A DNA stretch of 64,000 bases, from the NCBI RefSeq assembly GCF_009601165.1, contig NZ_WIRE01000001.1, positions 2,294,001 through 2,358,000 of the forward strand, in the 5' to 3' direction. Positions within the stretch are counted from its first letter, which is position 1, and each line of letters opens with the position of its first letter. This stretch comes from Alcanivorax sediminis (GTDB lineage: Bacteria; Pseudomonadota; Gammaproteobacteria; Pseudomonadales; Alcanivoracaceae). This document shows, piece after piece, positions 7,998 to 18,800 of the stretch. Both the position numbers and the translations under genes were made by a program. The notes beneath the pieces were generated by a model that searched no databases, was not told the DNA's origin, and worked only from the letters and a program-made list of their open reading frames with translations.

Positions 7998-8690
7998 TTA
8001 CTCCAGCTCGAAGGTGATCTGTACCTGGGCGGTGATGTCGGTTTCGCCAGCGCGGAAGCTGTCAGCGGCGCCTTCCTTGCTACGGGCCATCATCATCATG
8101 GGGCGAGGGCTGCCGACGGTATGGGACTCAATGCGAATGGCCTCACCCACATCACGGCCGGCGGCTTTTGCGATGACGTTTGCCCGCTTTCTGGCGTCCT
8201 CAACGGCATTCTTCAGGGCCGCGTCTGAGAGGGTATCGGCATTGCTGACTTCGCTACCGGCGGGCTGAATGTTGCGGATATTCAGTTTTGCCAGGCCGTC
8301 GAGCAATTCGGCATAGGTGTCGAGCCCGTTGACCCGGAAATGGACAGAGCGGGAGACCTGATGGCCGATCAGCTTTTGCTCCGGCTGGTACTGCCACTGC
8401 GGGGAAACGCGGAATTCTGTGGCGCGGGTTTGCGCTTCCGGGATGTCCAGATCATCGGCCAGTTCCAACATGGCTTCGACCTGATCATCGACTCGGGATT
8501 TCATGGCATCAATATCTGAGCCTTCTTCCTGCGCCGTGGCATTGACGGAAAAGATGTCCGGGGTGGCGGTTACCTCACCGTGGCCGGAAACCGTGATGCT
8601 GTCACGCTCCTGGGGCAGAGGGGTTGGGCCGCAGGCAGAGAGAAACAGAATTGAGAGGCTGGCCAGACACGCTACGTTAAAGCCTTTCAT
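7998..8690 (-). CDS. SIMPL (DUF541) lipoprotein
   Basis: A 230-residue exported protein. Residues 1-20 form a lipoprotein signal with lipobox LSAC (C20). The rest matches the SIMPL/DUF541 (BP26/OMP28) family: ITVSGHGEVTATPD near the start, an arginine-rich centre (VSRSVHFRVNG) and the family's conserved DARKRANVIAKAAG helix. Members form ring-like periplasmic or outer-membrane assemblies of uncertain role, linked to envelope stress in some bacteria. It is divergent from mrp (196 bases between starts) and followed by the AraC gene. Confidence 0.88.
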   Translation of the reverse strand: MKGFNVACLASLSILFLSACGPTPLPQERDSITVSGHGEVTATPDIFSVNATAQEEGSDIDAMKSRVDDQVEAMLELADDLDIPEAQTRATEFRVSPQWQYQPEQKLIGHQVSRSVHFRVNGLDTYAELLDGLAKLNIRNIQPAGSEVSNADTLSDAALKNAVEDARKRANVIAKAAGRDVGEAIRIESHTVGSPRPMMMMARSKEGAADSFRAGETDITAQVQITFELE

Positions 8691-8886
8691 GATATCTCCT
8701 TGTTATTTTGTATACCCAGTAGCGCCTATTGTGCGAATTTCACCGAGGATAGCCAGTGCATTGCACCGGGTTTGTGGTGATTCTTTTTCTATCATGAATG
8801 AAGGAGGGGCGCGCAGTACGTTGAGCCCCTTGGTTGATAGCGCGTAAGTCCCTATCATCGCAGCCTGCGACATGGGAGTAGAAGGC

Positions 8887-9972
8887 ATGAGTGCAGCAGA
8901 GCAGACAATACGGGAACAGCTTGGCCGCTTCGTGCCGGAAGATCTGGGTGTGAGTCTGGATCAGGCCGGTGCTGAAATCGGCATTCAAACCAGCAGCGAT
9001 ACGGTGACTGCCTCGGTGACATTGGGATACCCCTGTGCAGGAGTTGAGAGCCAGCTGCAAAGTCAGATGCGAGCGCATCTGGACGCTTTGCTGGAGGGGC
9101 GCGAATTTATTCTTGTGCTGAAAAGTCAGGTGGCTGCCCATCGTACCCAGTCCGACATGCCGGCCCTGGACCAGGTGGCCAACGTGATTGCTGTAGCCTC
9201 TGGCAAAGGCGGGGTGGGCAAGTCCACAACGGCAGTGAATCTGGCCCTTGCTCTGCAGGCGGAAGGTGCCCGGGTGGGGCTGCTGGATGCGGATGTGTTC
9301 GGTCCCAGCCAGCCACTGATGCTGGGCAAGCCTGATGGTACCCGTCCCGAAGTGTTGGACGGCAAGACTTTTGTGCCGGTGGACGCCTATGGCCTGCAGA
9401 CCATGTCCATGGGCTATCTGACCACCCAGCAGACACCGGTGGTGTGGCGTGGCCCGAAGGCCAGTGGCGCATTGGTTCAGATGATGGAACAGACCCGCTG
9501 GCAGCAGCTTGATTACCTGCTGGTGGATCTCCCTCCGGGCACCGGGGATATTCAGTTAACTCTTGCCCAGAAGATCCCGGTGGCGGGTGCGGTTGTGATT
9601 ACGACGCCACAGGACATTGCGTTGCTGGATGCCATCAAGGGGGTAGAGATGTTCCGCAAGGTGGATATCCGGGTGCTGGGAATCGTTGAGAATATGGCGG
9701 TGCATATCTGCAGCGAGTGCGGTCACCAGGAACACGTATTCGGTCAGGGTGGCGGTGAACGTATGGCTCAGGACTACGATACCGAGGTGCTGGCTGCGCT
9801 GCCGCTCTCCCTGAAGATCCGCGAACAGGCCGATAGTGGCAAACCGGTAGTGGCGGCCTGTCCGGATAGCGAGGAGGCCGCCTTGTACCGCAAGGCGGCA
9901 AGGCGCATGGCGGCACGACTGTCGTTGACCAGCAAGGGCAAACGGGCTTTCCCGAAGGTGACACAGCACTGA
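8887..9972 (+). CDS. mrp: Mrp/ApbC iron-sulfur cluster carrier ATPase
   Basis: P-loop ATPase of the Mrp/NBP35 family that carries and delivers [4Fe-4S] clusters to target enzymes. I chose ATG 8887 (361 residues) because GGGAG at 8874-8878 is ideally spaced; an ATG at 8872 overlaps that site. An N-terminal FeS-assembly (MIP18-like) domain spans about residues 1-85. The deviant Walker A is GKGGVGKST (106-114), the switch region is LLVDLPPGTGD, and the cluster-binding CxxC is in HICSECGH. Dcd follows on the same strand after 120 bases. Confidence 0.93.
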   Translation: MSAAEQTIREQLGRFVPEDLGVSLDQAGAEIGIQTSSDTVTASVTLGYPCAGVESQLQSQMRAHLDALLEGREFILVLKSQVAAHRTQSDMPALDQVANVIAVASGKGGVGKSTTAVNLALALQAEGARVGLLDADVFGPSQPLMLGKPDGTRPEVLDGKTFVPVDAYGLQTMSMGYLTTQQTPVVWRGPKASGALVQMMEQTRWQQLDYLLVDLPPGTGDIQLTLAQKIPVAGAVVITTPQDIALLDAIKGVEMFRKVDIRVLGIVENMAVHICSECGHQEHVFGQGGGERMAQDYDTEVLAALPLSLKIREQADSGKPVVAACPDSEEAALYRKAARRMAARLSLTSKGKRAFPKVTQH

Positions 9973-10092
9973 AATGCTGTTGGATACCGGAAGCCGGGCG
10001 TCTGAATGGTCCGCGTCTGGTATCCGGCGTCCAGCGTCTATACCATTGAGCGCTTGAAATTACTGGCCCTATTTCGGAACCGAGAGGCAGGA

Positions 10093-10662
10093 ATGACTAT
10101 TAAATCGGATCGCTGGATTACCCGCATGGCCAATGAGCACGGCATGATCGAGCCTTTCCAGGCCGAGCAGGTGCGTGCCGATGCCAGTGGCAACAAGCTG
10201 ATTTCCTACGGCGTATCCAGCTATGGATATGACGTGCGCTGCGCGGATGAATTCAAGGTGTTCACCAACATCCATTCCGCCACGGTGGATCCCAAGCACT
10301 TCGATGAGCGCAGCTTCGTGGATATCAAGGGAGAGTACTGCATCATCCCGCCGAACTCTTTCGCGCTGGCGCGCACGGTGGAGTACTTCCGGATTCCGCG
10401 TAATGTATTGACGGTGTGTCTGGGCAAATCCACCTATGCTCGCTGCGGCATCATTGTGAACGTGACGCCGCTGGAGCCGGAGTGGGAAGGGCATGTGACC
10501 CTGGAATTCTCCAATACGACCACGCTGCCCGCGAAGATCTATGCCAATGAAGGTGTGGCACAGATGTTGTTCTTCGAGTCAGACGAGGTGTGTCAGACCT
10601 CCTACGGCGACCGTGGCGGAAAATATCAGGGCCAGCGTGGCGTTACCCTGCCTCGGGCGTAA
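10093..10662 (+). CDS. dcd: dCTP deaminase
   Basis: Converts dCTP to dUTP and ammonia, the main route to dUMP for thymidylate synthesis in enteric-type bacteria. The chosen ATG at 10093 follows GGCAGGA and gives 189 residues, the normal length (188-193). Signature segments are [29 protein letters not shown] and [13 protein letters not shown], and the protein ends [10 protein letters not shown]. It is near-identical in layout to pseudomonad Dcd. Its 3' end overlaps the convergent DUF3108 gene by 20 bases. Confidence 0.95.
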   Translation: MTIKSDRWITRMANEHGMIEPFQAEQVRADASGNKLISYGVSSYGYDVRCADEFKVFTNIHSATVDPKHFDERSFVDIKGEYCIIPPNSFALARTVEYFRIPRNVLTVCLGKSTYARCGIIVNVTPLEPEWEGHVTLEFSNTTTLPAKIYANEGVAQMLFFESDEVCQTSYGDRGGKYQGQRGVTLPRA

Positions 10663-11422
10663 GTCCTGAGGCTGGCCTGGCCGACTCTTCCTGATTGCTG
10701 ACTGCCTGGGTGGCTGCGGTATCAGGATCCGGACCGCTGTAGTCTGTCATGATGAGCTCGGCCTTGAGGAAGGTGCTCTCGATGTGCTTTGCCTTGACCA
10801 CCATGTAGTCAAGAGACGGCGCAACCCAGAACAGGGTGCGCCGTTTTTTCTTGCTGTCACCTTCGCGCTTCTTTTCCACTAGCAGCGTGTCCAGCTTGCC
10901 CAGCGGTGTCTTGATGGTTTCCCTGCCAATCACGGCAAAACGATGGGTACGAATGCGATCACCATAAACACTGGTGACGGAGTACTGATCGGCGCCTTCT
11001 GAAAACACGCAACGGCCCCTGAGCAGGATGGTAAGCTCATCCAGCGTGTTGTCAGGGATATCCAGGCTTTCCTTGTCGTCTTCGGAGACGTTGTGAACGC
11101 GGGGGGGCGCCCACTGGAAGTTCATGCGGTGATAGCGGTGTTGGCCGAAACCCTCGAATTCATGCAGGTAACGGCTGGTGCGTGGTTGACAGTCACGCCA
11201 CTCGAAAAAGCTTTCTTCGGTGTTGGTGAGCAGGAAAGAACTGGCCTTGAGCAGCATGTGATAGCTGTCCTTTCCTTCGGCTGGTTCCAGCACCAGATCC
11301 GCCTTAACCGGCGTGGGTAGTTTGTTCACGTAGATGCGGAACTCGGCGGCGAAAGGCGCAAGAGTATCGGCATGGACCAAGCTTGAGAAAATCAGGGTCA
11401 GGCAAAGGAAAAACAAACGCAC
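10643..11422 (-). CDS. DUF3108 exported protein, downstream copy
   Basis: A 259-residue protein with a clear signal peptide (about residues 1-18, ending VHA). The mature part follows the DUF3108 pattern: an opening strand [10 protein letters not shown], then repeated amphipathic strands, with TKLF-type turns and the closing [18 protein letters not shown]. The family is periplasmic with a beta-rich fold and unknown function. It is the last gene of a run purM-purN-DUF3108-DUF3108, two bases behind a paralogue. The C-terminal 20 residues ([15 protein letters not shown]) are probably disordered and are encoded where the gene overlaps the end of dcd. Confidence 0.85.
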   Translation of the reverse strand: MRLFFLCLTLIFSSLVHADTLAPFAAEFRIYVNKLPTPVKADLVLEPAEGKDSYHMLLKASSFLLTNTEESFFEWRDCQPRTSRYLHEFEGFGQHRYHRMNFQWAPPRVHNVSEDDKESLDIPDNTLDELTILLRGRCVFSEGADQYSVTSVYGDRIRTHRFAVIGRETIKTPLGKLDTLLVEKKREGDSKKKRRTLFWVAPSLDYMVVKAKHIESTFLKAELIMTDYSGPDPDTAATQAVSNQEESARPASGLTPEAG

Positions 11423-11424
11423 GG

Positions 11425-12153
11425 TTATTTCCCCTCCAGGGATTGCAACGTCATCACATGCTCTCCGTCTTTATTCTTTTGCTGCAACTGTACCAGAAGA
11501 AATTGATGGTTCGGTGCAAACCACATGAAAGTTTGTCGTGGGCTGTTGTCATCACGAACCCGCTGCACCTTCACTGTCTTGAGCCGTTCGCCATCAATCT
11601 TCAGGGTTTCCTCGCCCACCACCTTGAAGCGTTGGGTTTCCAGTGACCTTTCATCGGCCACATCCAGCTCGATATCTTTCTCGCCGCGCTCCAGTGCACA
11701 TTGCAACGCCAGGCTGACAGAAAGCTCATCAGTGGCGGTGTCTGAGATCGGGTAGCTGAGCATGCCTTTGCCGCTGCGCTCGCTGGCAGCGATCCCCGTC
11801 TCCCTGTCCAGGTGGAGAGAGGCTTCCTTCAAACGTCCCAGTCCCTTTCGCATGTAGCCGTAATAGCTGCTTTGCGGCGTGCAGGACTGCCAGTTGAACA
11901 GCGCCGTCTCACGGATCTCGCCCAACCAGTTCTTGGCACTGACTTCCATTTTCCACAGGCCGCCTTTGACCTGCTTGAGTGTGCGGGTAGCGGTGATGGT
12001 AAACGGAACGCCCTCGCTCTTGAGGCGATAATCAAGGGTAAAGGGAGTGACAGGTGGCTGGGCCGAGGCAACAGGAGCCACGGCCAGGATTGGTGCCAGC
12101 AGCAATAAGACCCTAAGGGACCTGATGACCTTGTTCTGGTAAAGGCTTCCCAT
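11425..12153 (-). CDS. DUF3108 exported protein, upstream copy
   Basis: A 242-residue paralogue of the protein encoded just downstream. The start at ATG 12153 (MGSLYQNKV) is chosen because GGGAG lies nine bases upstream and a signal peptide with cleavage near ASA follows at once. Family features are FTLDYRLKSEGVPFTITATRTL, KMEVSAKNWLGEI and the final FMWFAPNHQFLLVQLQQ. The start lies inside purN (41-base overlap), so translation is probably coupled to purine genes, a linkage common in gammaproteobacteria but unexplained. Confidence 0.85.
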   Translation of the reverse strand: MGSLYQNKVIRSLRVLLLLAPILAVAPVASAQPPVTPFTLDYRLKSEGVPFTITATRTLKQVKGGLWKMEVSAKNWLGEIRETALFNWQSCTPQSSYYGYMRKGLGRLKEASLHLDRETGIAASERSGKGMLSYPISDTATDELSVSLALQCALERGEKDIELDVADERSLETQRFKVVGEETLKIDGERLKTVKVQRVRDDNSPRQTFMWFAPNHQFLLVQLQQKNKDGEHVMTLQSLEGK

Positions 12154-12775
12154 CCAGCAAGACTCCCTGCTCGTCGAGTGACAGGCGCTGTTCTGCGCGC
12201 CATTGCAACACCAGCGGGTAGAGCTGATGTTCGCGTATCTGTACACGATTGGACAAGGATTCCGGATTATCGTTCGCAACAATTTCGACCCGTGCCTGGG
12301 CAATCAGCGGACCACCATCCAGTTCTTCTGTAACAAAGTGGATAGAGCAGCCATGCTCACGGTCACCCGCTTCAAGGGCGCGTGCGTGGGTGTGCAGGCC
12401 CCGGTATTTGGGCAACAGGGACGGGTGGATATTGATGAGCTGACCGGTGTAGTGACGCACAAACAGGGGGGAGAGGATACGCATGAAGCCGGCCAGCACT
12501 ACAGTTTCGGGCTTATACACGTCCAGTTTGTCGATCATGGCCTGATCGAACGCCTCGCGGCTATCGAATTGGCGGTGATCCAGCACTTCCGTTGGAATGC
12601 CCGCTTGCCTGGCCCTCTCCAGGCCCCCTGCATCTGCCTTGTTGGACAGCACCACAGCGACCTGGGCCTGCAAGCTACCTTCGGCAATCGCATCAAGGAT
12701 GGCTTGAAGATTGGTGCCAGAGCCACTGATCAGGACAGCAAGGCGGTGAGACGAGGGGGTGGGAGTGTCGGTCAT
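12113..12775 (-). CDS. purN: phosphoribosylglycinamide formyltransferase
   Basis: Third step of purine synthesis: transfers formyl from 10-formyltetrahydrofolate to GAR. 220 residues, a normal length for the family. The phosphate-binding loop is GSGTN (18-22). Catalytic residues are N115 and H117 in INIHPSLLP and D153 in ELDGGPL. It lies 57 bases behind purM and its end overlaps the start of a DUF3108 gene by 41 bases. A paralogous folate enzyme, purU, is at 31533. Confidence 0.96.
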   Translation of the reverse strand: MTDTPTPSSHRLAVLISGSGTNLQAILDAIAEGSLQAQVAVVLSNKADAGGLERARQAGIPTEVLDHRQFDSREAFDQAMIDKLDVYKPETVVLAGFMRILSPLFVRHYTGQLINIHPSLLPKYRGLHTHARALEAGDREHGCSIHFVTEELDGGPLIAQARVEIVANDNPESLSNRVQIREHQLYPLVLQWRAEQRLSLDEQGVLLDGKPLPEQGHQVP

Positions 12776-12832
12776 GGAGCCGGGTTCCGAAATGGGGAGG
12801 AGGGCTGCCAGAAGGCTGGCAGCCCGGCGTTA

Positions 12833-13876
12833 TCAGTCTTTCAGGCCTTCCAGAACGACTTCTGGTTCGCCTTGCCCTTCGCGTATCTCGCCCATAAGGA
12901 ATGCTTTCTCACCCTCGGCTTCCATCAGCGCCAGAGTGGCATCGACCTGATCCGCAGGCACCACGATGACCATGCCCACGCCACAGTTGAAGGTACGGTA
13001 CATTTCAAATGCAGGTACCTGGCCTTCCTCCTGCAGCCACTGGAATACTGCCGGGAACTCCCAGCTGTTGGTGTCGATCACCGCCTGGGTATTTTCCGGC
13101 ATGACCCGGGGCAGGTTTTCAGGCAGGCCGCCGCCAGTGATATGCGCCAGTGCATGAACTTCTACCTGCTCAATCAGCTTCAGTAGCGGTTTCACATAAA
13201 TGCGGGTGGGGGCCAGCAGGTGCTCCATGAGCGGCTTGCCCTCCAGTTCGATATTGGTGTCTGCCTGGGCCATGATGCGGCGAACCAGAGAGTAACCATT
13301 GGAGTGGGGGCCACTGGAGGCGAGGGCGATCAGTTTGTCACCAGCCTGAACCTTGCTGCCATCGAGAACGCCGTCTTTCTCTACCACACCAACACAGAAG
13401 CCGGCCAAATCGTAATCTTCGCCTTCGTACATGCCCGGCATCTCGGCGGTTTCACCACCGATAAGGGCGCAGCCCGCCATTTCGCAGCCCTCACCGATCC
13501 CGGTAACAACACTAGTGGCCGTTTCCACGTCCAGTTTGCCGGTGGCGTAGTAGTCGAGGAAGAACAACGGCTCGGCGCCACCCACGATCAGGTCGTTGAC
13601 ACACATGGCAACCAGATCGATACCCACCTTGTCATGGCGGCCGGTATCAATTGCCAGGCGCAGTTTGGTGCCCACGCCATCGGTGCCGGCAACCAGAACC
13701 GGGTTCTTGTAGCGGGTGGGCAGCTCGCAGAGAGCGCCAAAACCGCCCAGGCCACCCAGGACCTCGGGGCGCCGGGTGCGCTTGGCCACAGGGGCAATAC
13801 GCTTTACCAGCTCGTTTCCGGCATCGATGTCGACGCCAGCGTCACGGTAGGTCAGTGGCCGTTTCTGTTCGGTCAT
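12833..13876 (-). CDS. purM: phosphoribosylformylglycinamidine cyclo-ligase
   Basis: AIR synthetase, fifth step of purine synthesis, closing the imidazole ring with ATP. ATG 13876 gives 347 residues (E. coli 345); an upstream extension of the frame lacks a ribosome site and family similarity. Signature segments are [14 protein letters not shown], the DGVGTKL and VNDLIV nucleotide/substrate loops, and [11 protein letters not shown]. First gene of the purM-purN operon, divergent from the DUF2066 gene. Confidence 0.96.
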   Translation of the reverse strand: MTEQKRPLTYRDAGVDIDAGNELVKRIAPVAKRTRRPEVLGGLGGFGALCELPTRYKNPVLVAGTDGVGTKLRLAIDTGRHDKVGIDLVAMCVNDLIVGGAEPLFFLDYYATGKLDVETATSVVTGIGEGCEMAGCALIGGETAEMPGMYEGEDYDLAGFCVGVVEKDGVLDGSKVQAGDKLIALASSGPHSNGYSLVRRIMAQADTNIELEGKPLMEHLLAPTRIYVKPLLKLIEQVEVHALAHITGGGLPENLPRVMPENTQAVIDTNSWEFPAVFQWLQEEGQVPAFEMYRTFNCGVGMVIVVPADQVDATLALMEAEGEKAFLMGEIREGQGEPEVVLEGLKD

Positions 13877-14033
13877 GGGGGGCTCCGGATTAATGAAGGC
13901 GCGTATTTTAAGAGTCCGGGGCCCATCTTTCCACCGCTGAGTGGAAGAGATTGGCAGAGAAAATCCGGTTCGCCAGTGTGCAACGAATAGGTGATAATAG
14001 CGCGCTTTGTAAGACTGGTTGGATTTGGCGCTC

Positions 14034-15044
14034 ATGCGGAACTATGGAAAGCAGGTTGTAGCGGCACTGATATTGTTGCTGGGAGTGCCGGTGGCACTGG
14101 CAGGAACCCTCGATACGGTGTCGGTTTCGGTGGAAAACCGGACCCCGGAAGAACAGCAGCGGGCGTTGGGTGAGGCGCTCAATCAGGTGCTGGTGCGCCT
14201 GAGCGGCAAGCCGTCTGTGCTGGAGCTGCCGGTGGCCGGGGAAGCTGCCGAGCAGCTCAACCGCTGGGTGATTCGTCAGGACTTCCGTGATGGGCAGCTG
14301 GTGGCGCGCTTTGATACGGGTGGTTTGATGCAGCTGCTGTCATCACGCCGGGCCCCGGTGTGGGGCGTGCCGCGTCCCCGTGTGCTGGTGTGGCTGGTCG
14401 ATCAGGGCACTGGCAAGGGCAGTATGGTGAACCCCGGGCATCCGGATTTCGCCATGCTCAAGCAGGAGGCAGACCGTCGAGGGCTCGATGTGGTGCTTCC
14501 GGAGTGGGATTCCGTTGATCGTGGTGCTCTGGCGGTGGCCGACATCCGAGGCCGTTTCGATAACCAGATTCTCGATGCCTCCGCCCGATACCCCCATGAA
14601 ATGGTGCTGGCGGCGGTGCTCTATAGTGGCAGTCCGGCAACGGTCAGCTGGCGAGTATTGCAGGGCCGCAAGACACTGGATGATGGCCGCCTTAAAGCGG
14701 ATTCCACAGAGCAGGCTATTGCGGATCTGGTCGACAGCGTGACCAATCAGTTGGCGGATCGTTTTGCCGTTGCCGGAGGGGCCAGTGACCAGCGTACCCT
14801 GTTGACCGTTGAAACGGTGGGATCACTCGGCGACTGGAAATCCCTGCGTGACTTCCTGGCTGGCCTGGGGGGCGTCCAGAGTGTATCTCTGGTGCAGGTC
14901 TCCGGCGATTCCCTGATCTATGGGCTGGATTTTGCCGGCAGTGACGCCCAGTTGCGCGACTTGTTGTCCCTGTCTTCATCGCTGACGCCCTGCCCTGATG
15001 AGACCGTGGCCGGGCCCCAGTGGCGTTACTGCTGGCGTCGCTGA
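14034..15044 (+). CDS. DUF2066 exported protein
   Basis: A 336-residue protein with signal peptide (about residues 1-24, LLGVPVALA). The mature N-terminus ([30 protein letters not shown]) is the hallmark of DUF2066, and [13 protein letters not shown] follows. It is placed between purMN and hda, as in Pseudomonas and relatives. The function is unknown. Three bases separate it from hda, so the two are very likely co-transcribed. A TTG at 14019 is an alternative start; the ATG gives the better signal peptide. Confidence 0.85.
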   Translation: MRNYGKQVVAALILLLGVPVALAGTLDTVSVSVENRTPEEQQRALGEALNQVLVRLSGKPSVLELPVAGEAAEQLNRWVIRQDFRDGQLVARFDTGGLMQLLSSRRAPVWGVPRPRVLVWLVDQGTGKGSMVNPGHPDFAMLKQEADRRGLDVVLPEWDSVDRGALAVADIRGRFDNQILDASARYPHEMVLAAVLYSGSPATVSWRVLQGRKTLDDGRLKADSTEQAIADLVDSVTNQLADRFAVAGGASDQRTLLTVETVGSLGDWKSLRDFLAGLGGVQSVSLVQVSGDSLIYGLDFAGSDAQLRDLLSLSSSLTPCPDETVAGPQWRYCWRR

Positions 15045-15047
15045 TCA

Positions 15048-15737
15048 ATGGCCTCACAACTACCGCTTGCCCTGCAGCTTCGCGAGGGCAATGACCTCTC
15101 GAACTTTATCGTTGGTGAAAATGGCGCCCTGTTTCAGGGTGTCCGGGAAGCCGTTGTCGGTGTCGACCGCCAGGCCTTTATCTGGGGCCCTGACGGTCAG
15201 GGCAAGAGCCACCTGCTGGAAGGGGCGGTGCGCCTGGCGCAGCTGCATGGTTTGAATGCCTGTCTGTTGCCGGCTGAAGAGCTTCTACCTCTGAGTCCGG
15301 AAGTGCTGGAGTCCATGGAGCAGTTTGACCTGCTGGCGGTGGATGACTGCCAGCATTTCGCCGGCGATGCGCGCTGGGAAGAAGCCCTGTTTCACCTTTA
15401 CAACCGCTTGATGGCCAGAGGAGGACGCTTGTTGGTCACGGCCAATGCGTCGCCAGTGGCCATGGGGCTGATGCTGCCAGATCTGGCTACCCGCCTGGCT
15501 GCGGGACCGGTTTACCGGCTTCAGGCTCTGGGGGACGAAGGGCTGGAATCCCTGCTGGTGGAGCGCGCACGCACTCGTGGATTGCGTCTTGAGCCTGAGG
15601 TTGCCCACTTTATTGTGCTTCGCAGCGAGCGCAGCCCTGCCGGGTTGGTTGGGTTACTCAATCGTCTTGACCAACTGGCACTGGCGCAGCAACGCTCTGT
15701 CACTATTCCCTTTGTCAAGGATGCGCTGGGGTGGTAA
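15048..15737 (+). CDS. hda: DnaA regulatory inactivator Hda
   Basis: AAA+ protein that, bound to the DNA-loaded sliding clamp, stimulates ATP hydrolysis by DnaA and so prevents over-initiation of replication. 229 residues. The clamp-binding motif QLPLAL is at residues 4-9, the Walker A GPDGQGKS at 47-54, a DnaA-like Walker B is in LLAVDDCQHF, and the sensor/arginine region is in DLATRLAAGPVY. It lacks the DNA-binding domain IV of DnaA, as expected. Confidence 0.95.
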   Translation: MASQLPLALQLREGNDLSNFIVGENGALFQGVREAVVGVDRQAFIWGPDGQGKSHLLEGAVRLAQLHGLNACLLPAEELLPLSPEVLESMEQFDLLAVDDCQHFAGDARWEEALFHLYNRLMARGGRLLVTANASPVAMGLMLPDLATRLAAGPVYRLQALGDEGLESLLVERARTRGLRLEPEVAHFIVLRSERSPAGLVGLLNRLDQLALAQQRSVTIPFVKDALGW

Positions 15738-15891
15738 AAAGGGTCGCTTACACAGATGCAACAGTCTGATACTGTAATAAGCGATACTATTGCCCCTAAT
15801 TACATAGGGTTACATTGTACTAACCCACGGGCTCCGAAAGACCAATTAGAACAATAATGTCAGGCGGAATTACCGTCTGCAGGAGAACACA

Positions 15892-18800
15892 ATGCGCCAC
15901 CTTGGGCTTTGGCAGTGCCTTGCTGGTTGTACCCTGATTTTTGCAGCCACTTCCCATGCGACGGTTTACGAGATCAACAGTACTACGGACCCTGTAGTGA
16001 CTGTAGTCGCTGTGGATAATATTGATGAGTCTCCGAACCCCCAAGTTTGGGATAAAGATACCAAGTGGCAGGCGACCACATCCGTAGCAGATGGCCTTTG
16101 TTCGGTCCGTGAGGCCGTTTATGCTAGTAACTATCGCATTTCTGTAGACGGTTGTGCGGCTGGCACGGGCAGCGACACCATCAAGCTCAAGGCAAACACA
16201 AACTACTTGCTCAGCCAGGGCAGCTTGCCAATCGGTATCGGCGAAAAGGTGGTCGTGACATCTGAGGAAGTGCCGGACACGGATACTCCCGACCCGAATG
16301 ATACAAAGACCGAATACACGGTCACCTTCGAACCATTATCCAACCAGATCGCCATCAACATCCAGCTGGATGCCTTTGAAGACGCCGAAGACAAGGTGCG
16401 ACCGGTTATTTCGGCGGGAAATCAATCCCGGGTGTTTACCATCCATGATGGTGGCGCCATGTCACTGGCCAACCTTGAACTGAGGGATGGCGATGCGACT
16501 GTGCCGGTCCTGACGGACCCTGAGATTGCCGAGAAAGAAGTCGATAACAATGGTGGCCTTATTCGCGCTGCTGGCACGGTGATCATCAACAGAAATGTGG
16601 TGCTGGCCGGTGGTGCGGCCGGGAATGGCGGCGCTCTGTATATGACCGAAGGCAGTGGCACTTCCTTTTCTAATGGCGGTCGCTTCGAGGACAACGTCGC
16701 CACCGGCTTTGGTTCCGTCATCGCCACCTCTGACACTTTCGATGGCAACATCATCGGCTATGACTTCTACATGGCCAACAATACCGCCGGTGGCGGTGTG
16801 GATGCTGGCGTCATCTATATGGATGGCGGTGTCGCTCCTCAGGCGGCGGTGATGGATAACTCCGTAAACCCACCTGTCGTGGTGACTCCTGCGGTGGCCG
16901 GGGTGGGAATCGGCATGGAACTGGGTAATGGCACCATCACTGGCAACACCGGTGGGGTGATCAACGTAGTGTCTGAGAATCACACTGCGGTGCTGGTCAA
17001 CATGACCATTGCCTTTAATGAAGGCGTTGCCCTGACGCTAGCCGAATCCGGCTTTGCTGATCCTGCCGATGCAGAAACTCGCGATCACATTCTCCACACG
17101 GCTATCGTCGGTAACGATGGCGGTGCCTGCGCGGGTGCGGTATTGGACGGCACTGCAGTGAATGCGGATGCGGCGGCCCGCCTGCTGTTTACCATTACCG
17201 ACGATGCCAACTGCCCGACCCCGGAAGAGCAGACCGAGGGTGTGCCGGTCACGGTTAATCCCAATGGCGCCCAGGAAGATGTCTTCCTTGGCGAAGGCCG
17301 TGTTGAGTGTGCGATCGGTATCAAGGGCGCAGGCGCCTGTTTGCCCATGACAGCAGAAGAAATCGGCGGCCCTTACCCGGGCTTCCTGCCCAATCCGCAT
17401 CCTGCGGCAGTAGTGGCGGATCCGCTGGCCAGCCCCGGTTTTGCCAGCCTGTTTGATCGCGGCAATCCGGAAAACTCCTCTGTTGATACCTGTGAAGGCA
17501 CCGATAATCGCGGCAACGCCCGTGGTGGCCCTGGCGGCCGATGTGATGTGGGCTCCATCGAATTCCTGCGCGCCAGAGCCGAGCCGGAAGAAATCAACAT
17601 GATCAGCGGCAAGAGTGTGCTGGGTGACGTGGTCGCCAATGATCTGAATGACACCGTGATCGACTGCAACTTGCTCAACGATATTGTCGATGTAGACAAC
17701 AGCTGTGCGGGAGATCAGGCCTGTATCGATCAGGGCATTCTTGATCGCTGTCTGACCATTATCGAGTACCCTGAGCTGGGAACCGCTGTGCCTGTGATCG
17801 ATGCCAACGGCTACCCGAGAATTCGTTACACCCCGTCTTCCAATTTCCACGGTGTGGACCAGATTCGCTACAAGGTGGACAAGGACGCCTTTGACGGCGG
17901 TGCTGACCTGGGGCAGGACCAGGACGAAATTGCCAACTTCTTCGCGGAACCGGCCAGTGGGCTGACGGAGAAGGACAGTATTGGTTCTTTCGGTGGCATC
18001 ATGACGCTGATGTTGGTTTTCGCCGGTATGCTGCGCCGTTTCGCTCGCGCTGCCCGCATTTTGCTGCCAGCGGCGGCGCTGCTCACCGCCGGCCAGGCCA
18101 TGGCGGTGGAAATCACCGTGAATTCTCTGGAAGACCGTATCCCTTCTATCCCTAACGATGGCAAGTGTACCCTTCGTGAAGCGCTGCTCAATGCAGGTGC
18201 GGCGGCCAGCCCGGATTGTGCCTACGGGGGCAACTCCACCGATACCATCCTGCTGCCGGCGGGGGAGATCCAACTTGCCGGTACCCTGATTATCGAGGGC
18301 GGTGGTGTAGAGATTGTCGGCAAGGGCGCCCTTGACGATGCCACCGATGATGAAGAAACCCTGACCACAATCCGTGGTAATGGCAGCAGTCGTTTATTCG
18401 AAGTGCAGCCACCGAACCCGAACTTGGGCCATCCCTCCGTTCGTTTCCAGTACCTGACCCTGGAAGATGGTAATGTCTCTGGTAATGGTACCGATGGCAC
18501 CGGGTCCGGCGCGGTGATCATCACCGGTGGATCGGTCATCTTTGATCGCGTACGCATTCTCAATAACTACGCTGAAGCCAATGGCGGCGTGGTCTTTATG
18601 CGCGCCAATGCTGGCGAGGAAAAACTGCTCACCTTTAACCGCAGTTTTGTCAGCGGCAACACCGCAGGCATTTCTGGTGGGGTCATGTCCAGCACCGCTC
18701 AGTACAAGGAAACCTTCAAGGTTGCCATCATCGACAGCACTTTTGATGGCAACAGTGCAGCGGTGGAAGGGGGCGTTCTGGACGCCAACATTCGTGCCGG

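Noticed and set aside
9982-10025. Inverted repeat GGATACC / GGTATCC between mrp and dcd considered as a terminator
   Set aside because: Long loop and no T-run; too weak to list.
15738-15891. Possible riboswitch (c-di-GMP type) in the leader of the CSLREA gene
   Set aside because: Segments such as CACGGGCTCCGAAAG gave a superficial resemblance, but the conserved receptor-loop pairing could not be found by eye.
17038-18273. A 411-codon minus-strand open frame inside the CSLREA gene
   Set aside because: Shadow of the GC-biased third positions; no ribosome site or recognisable domain.
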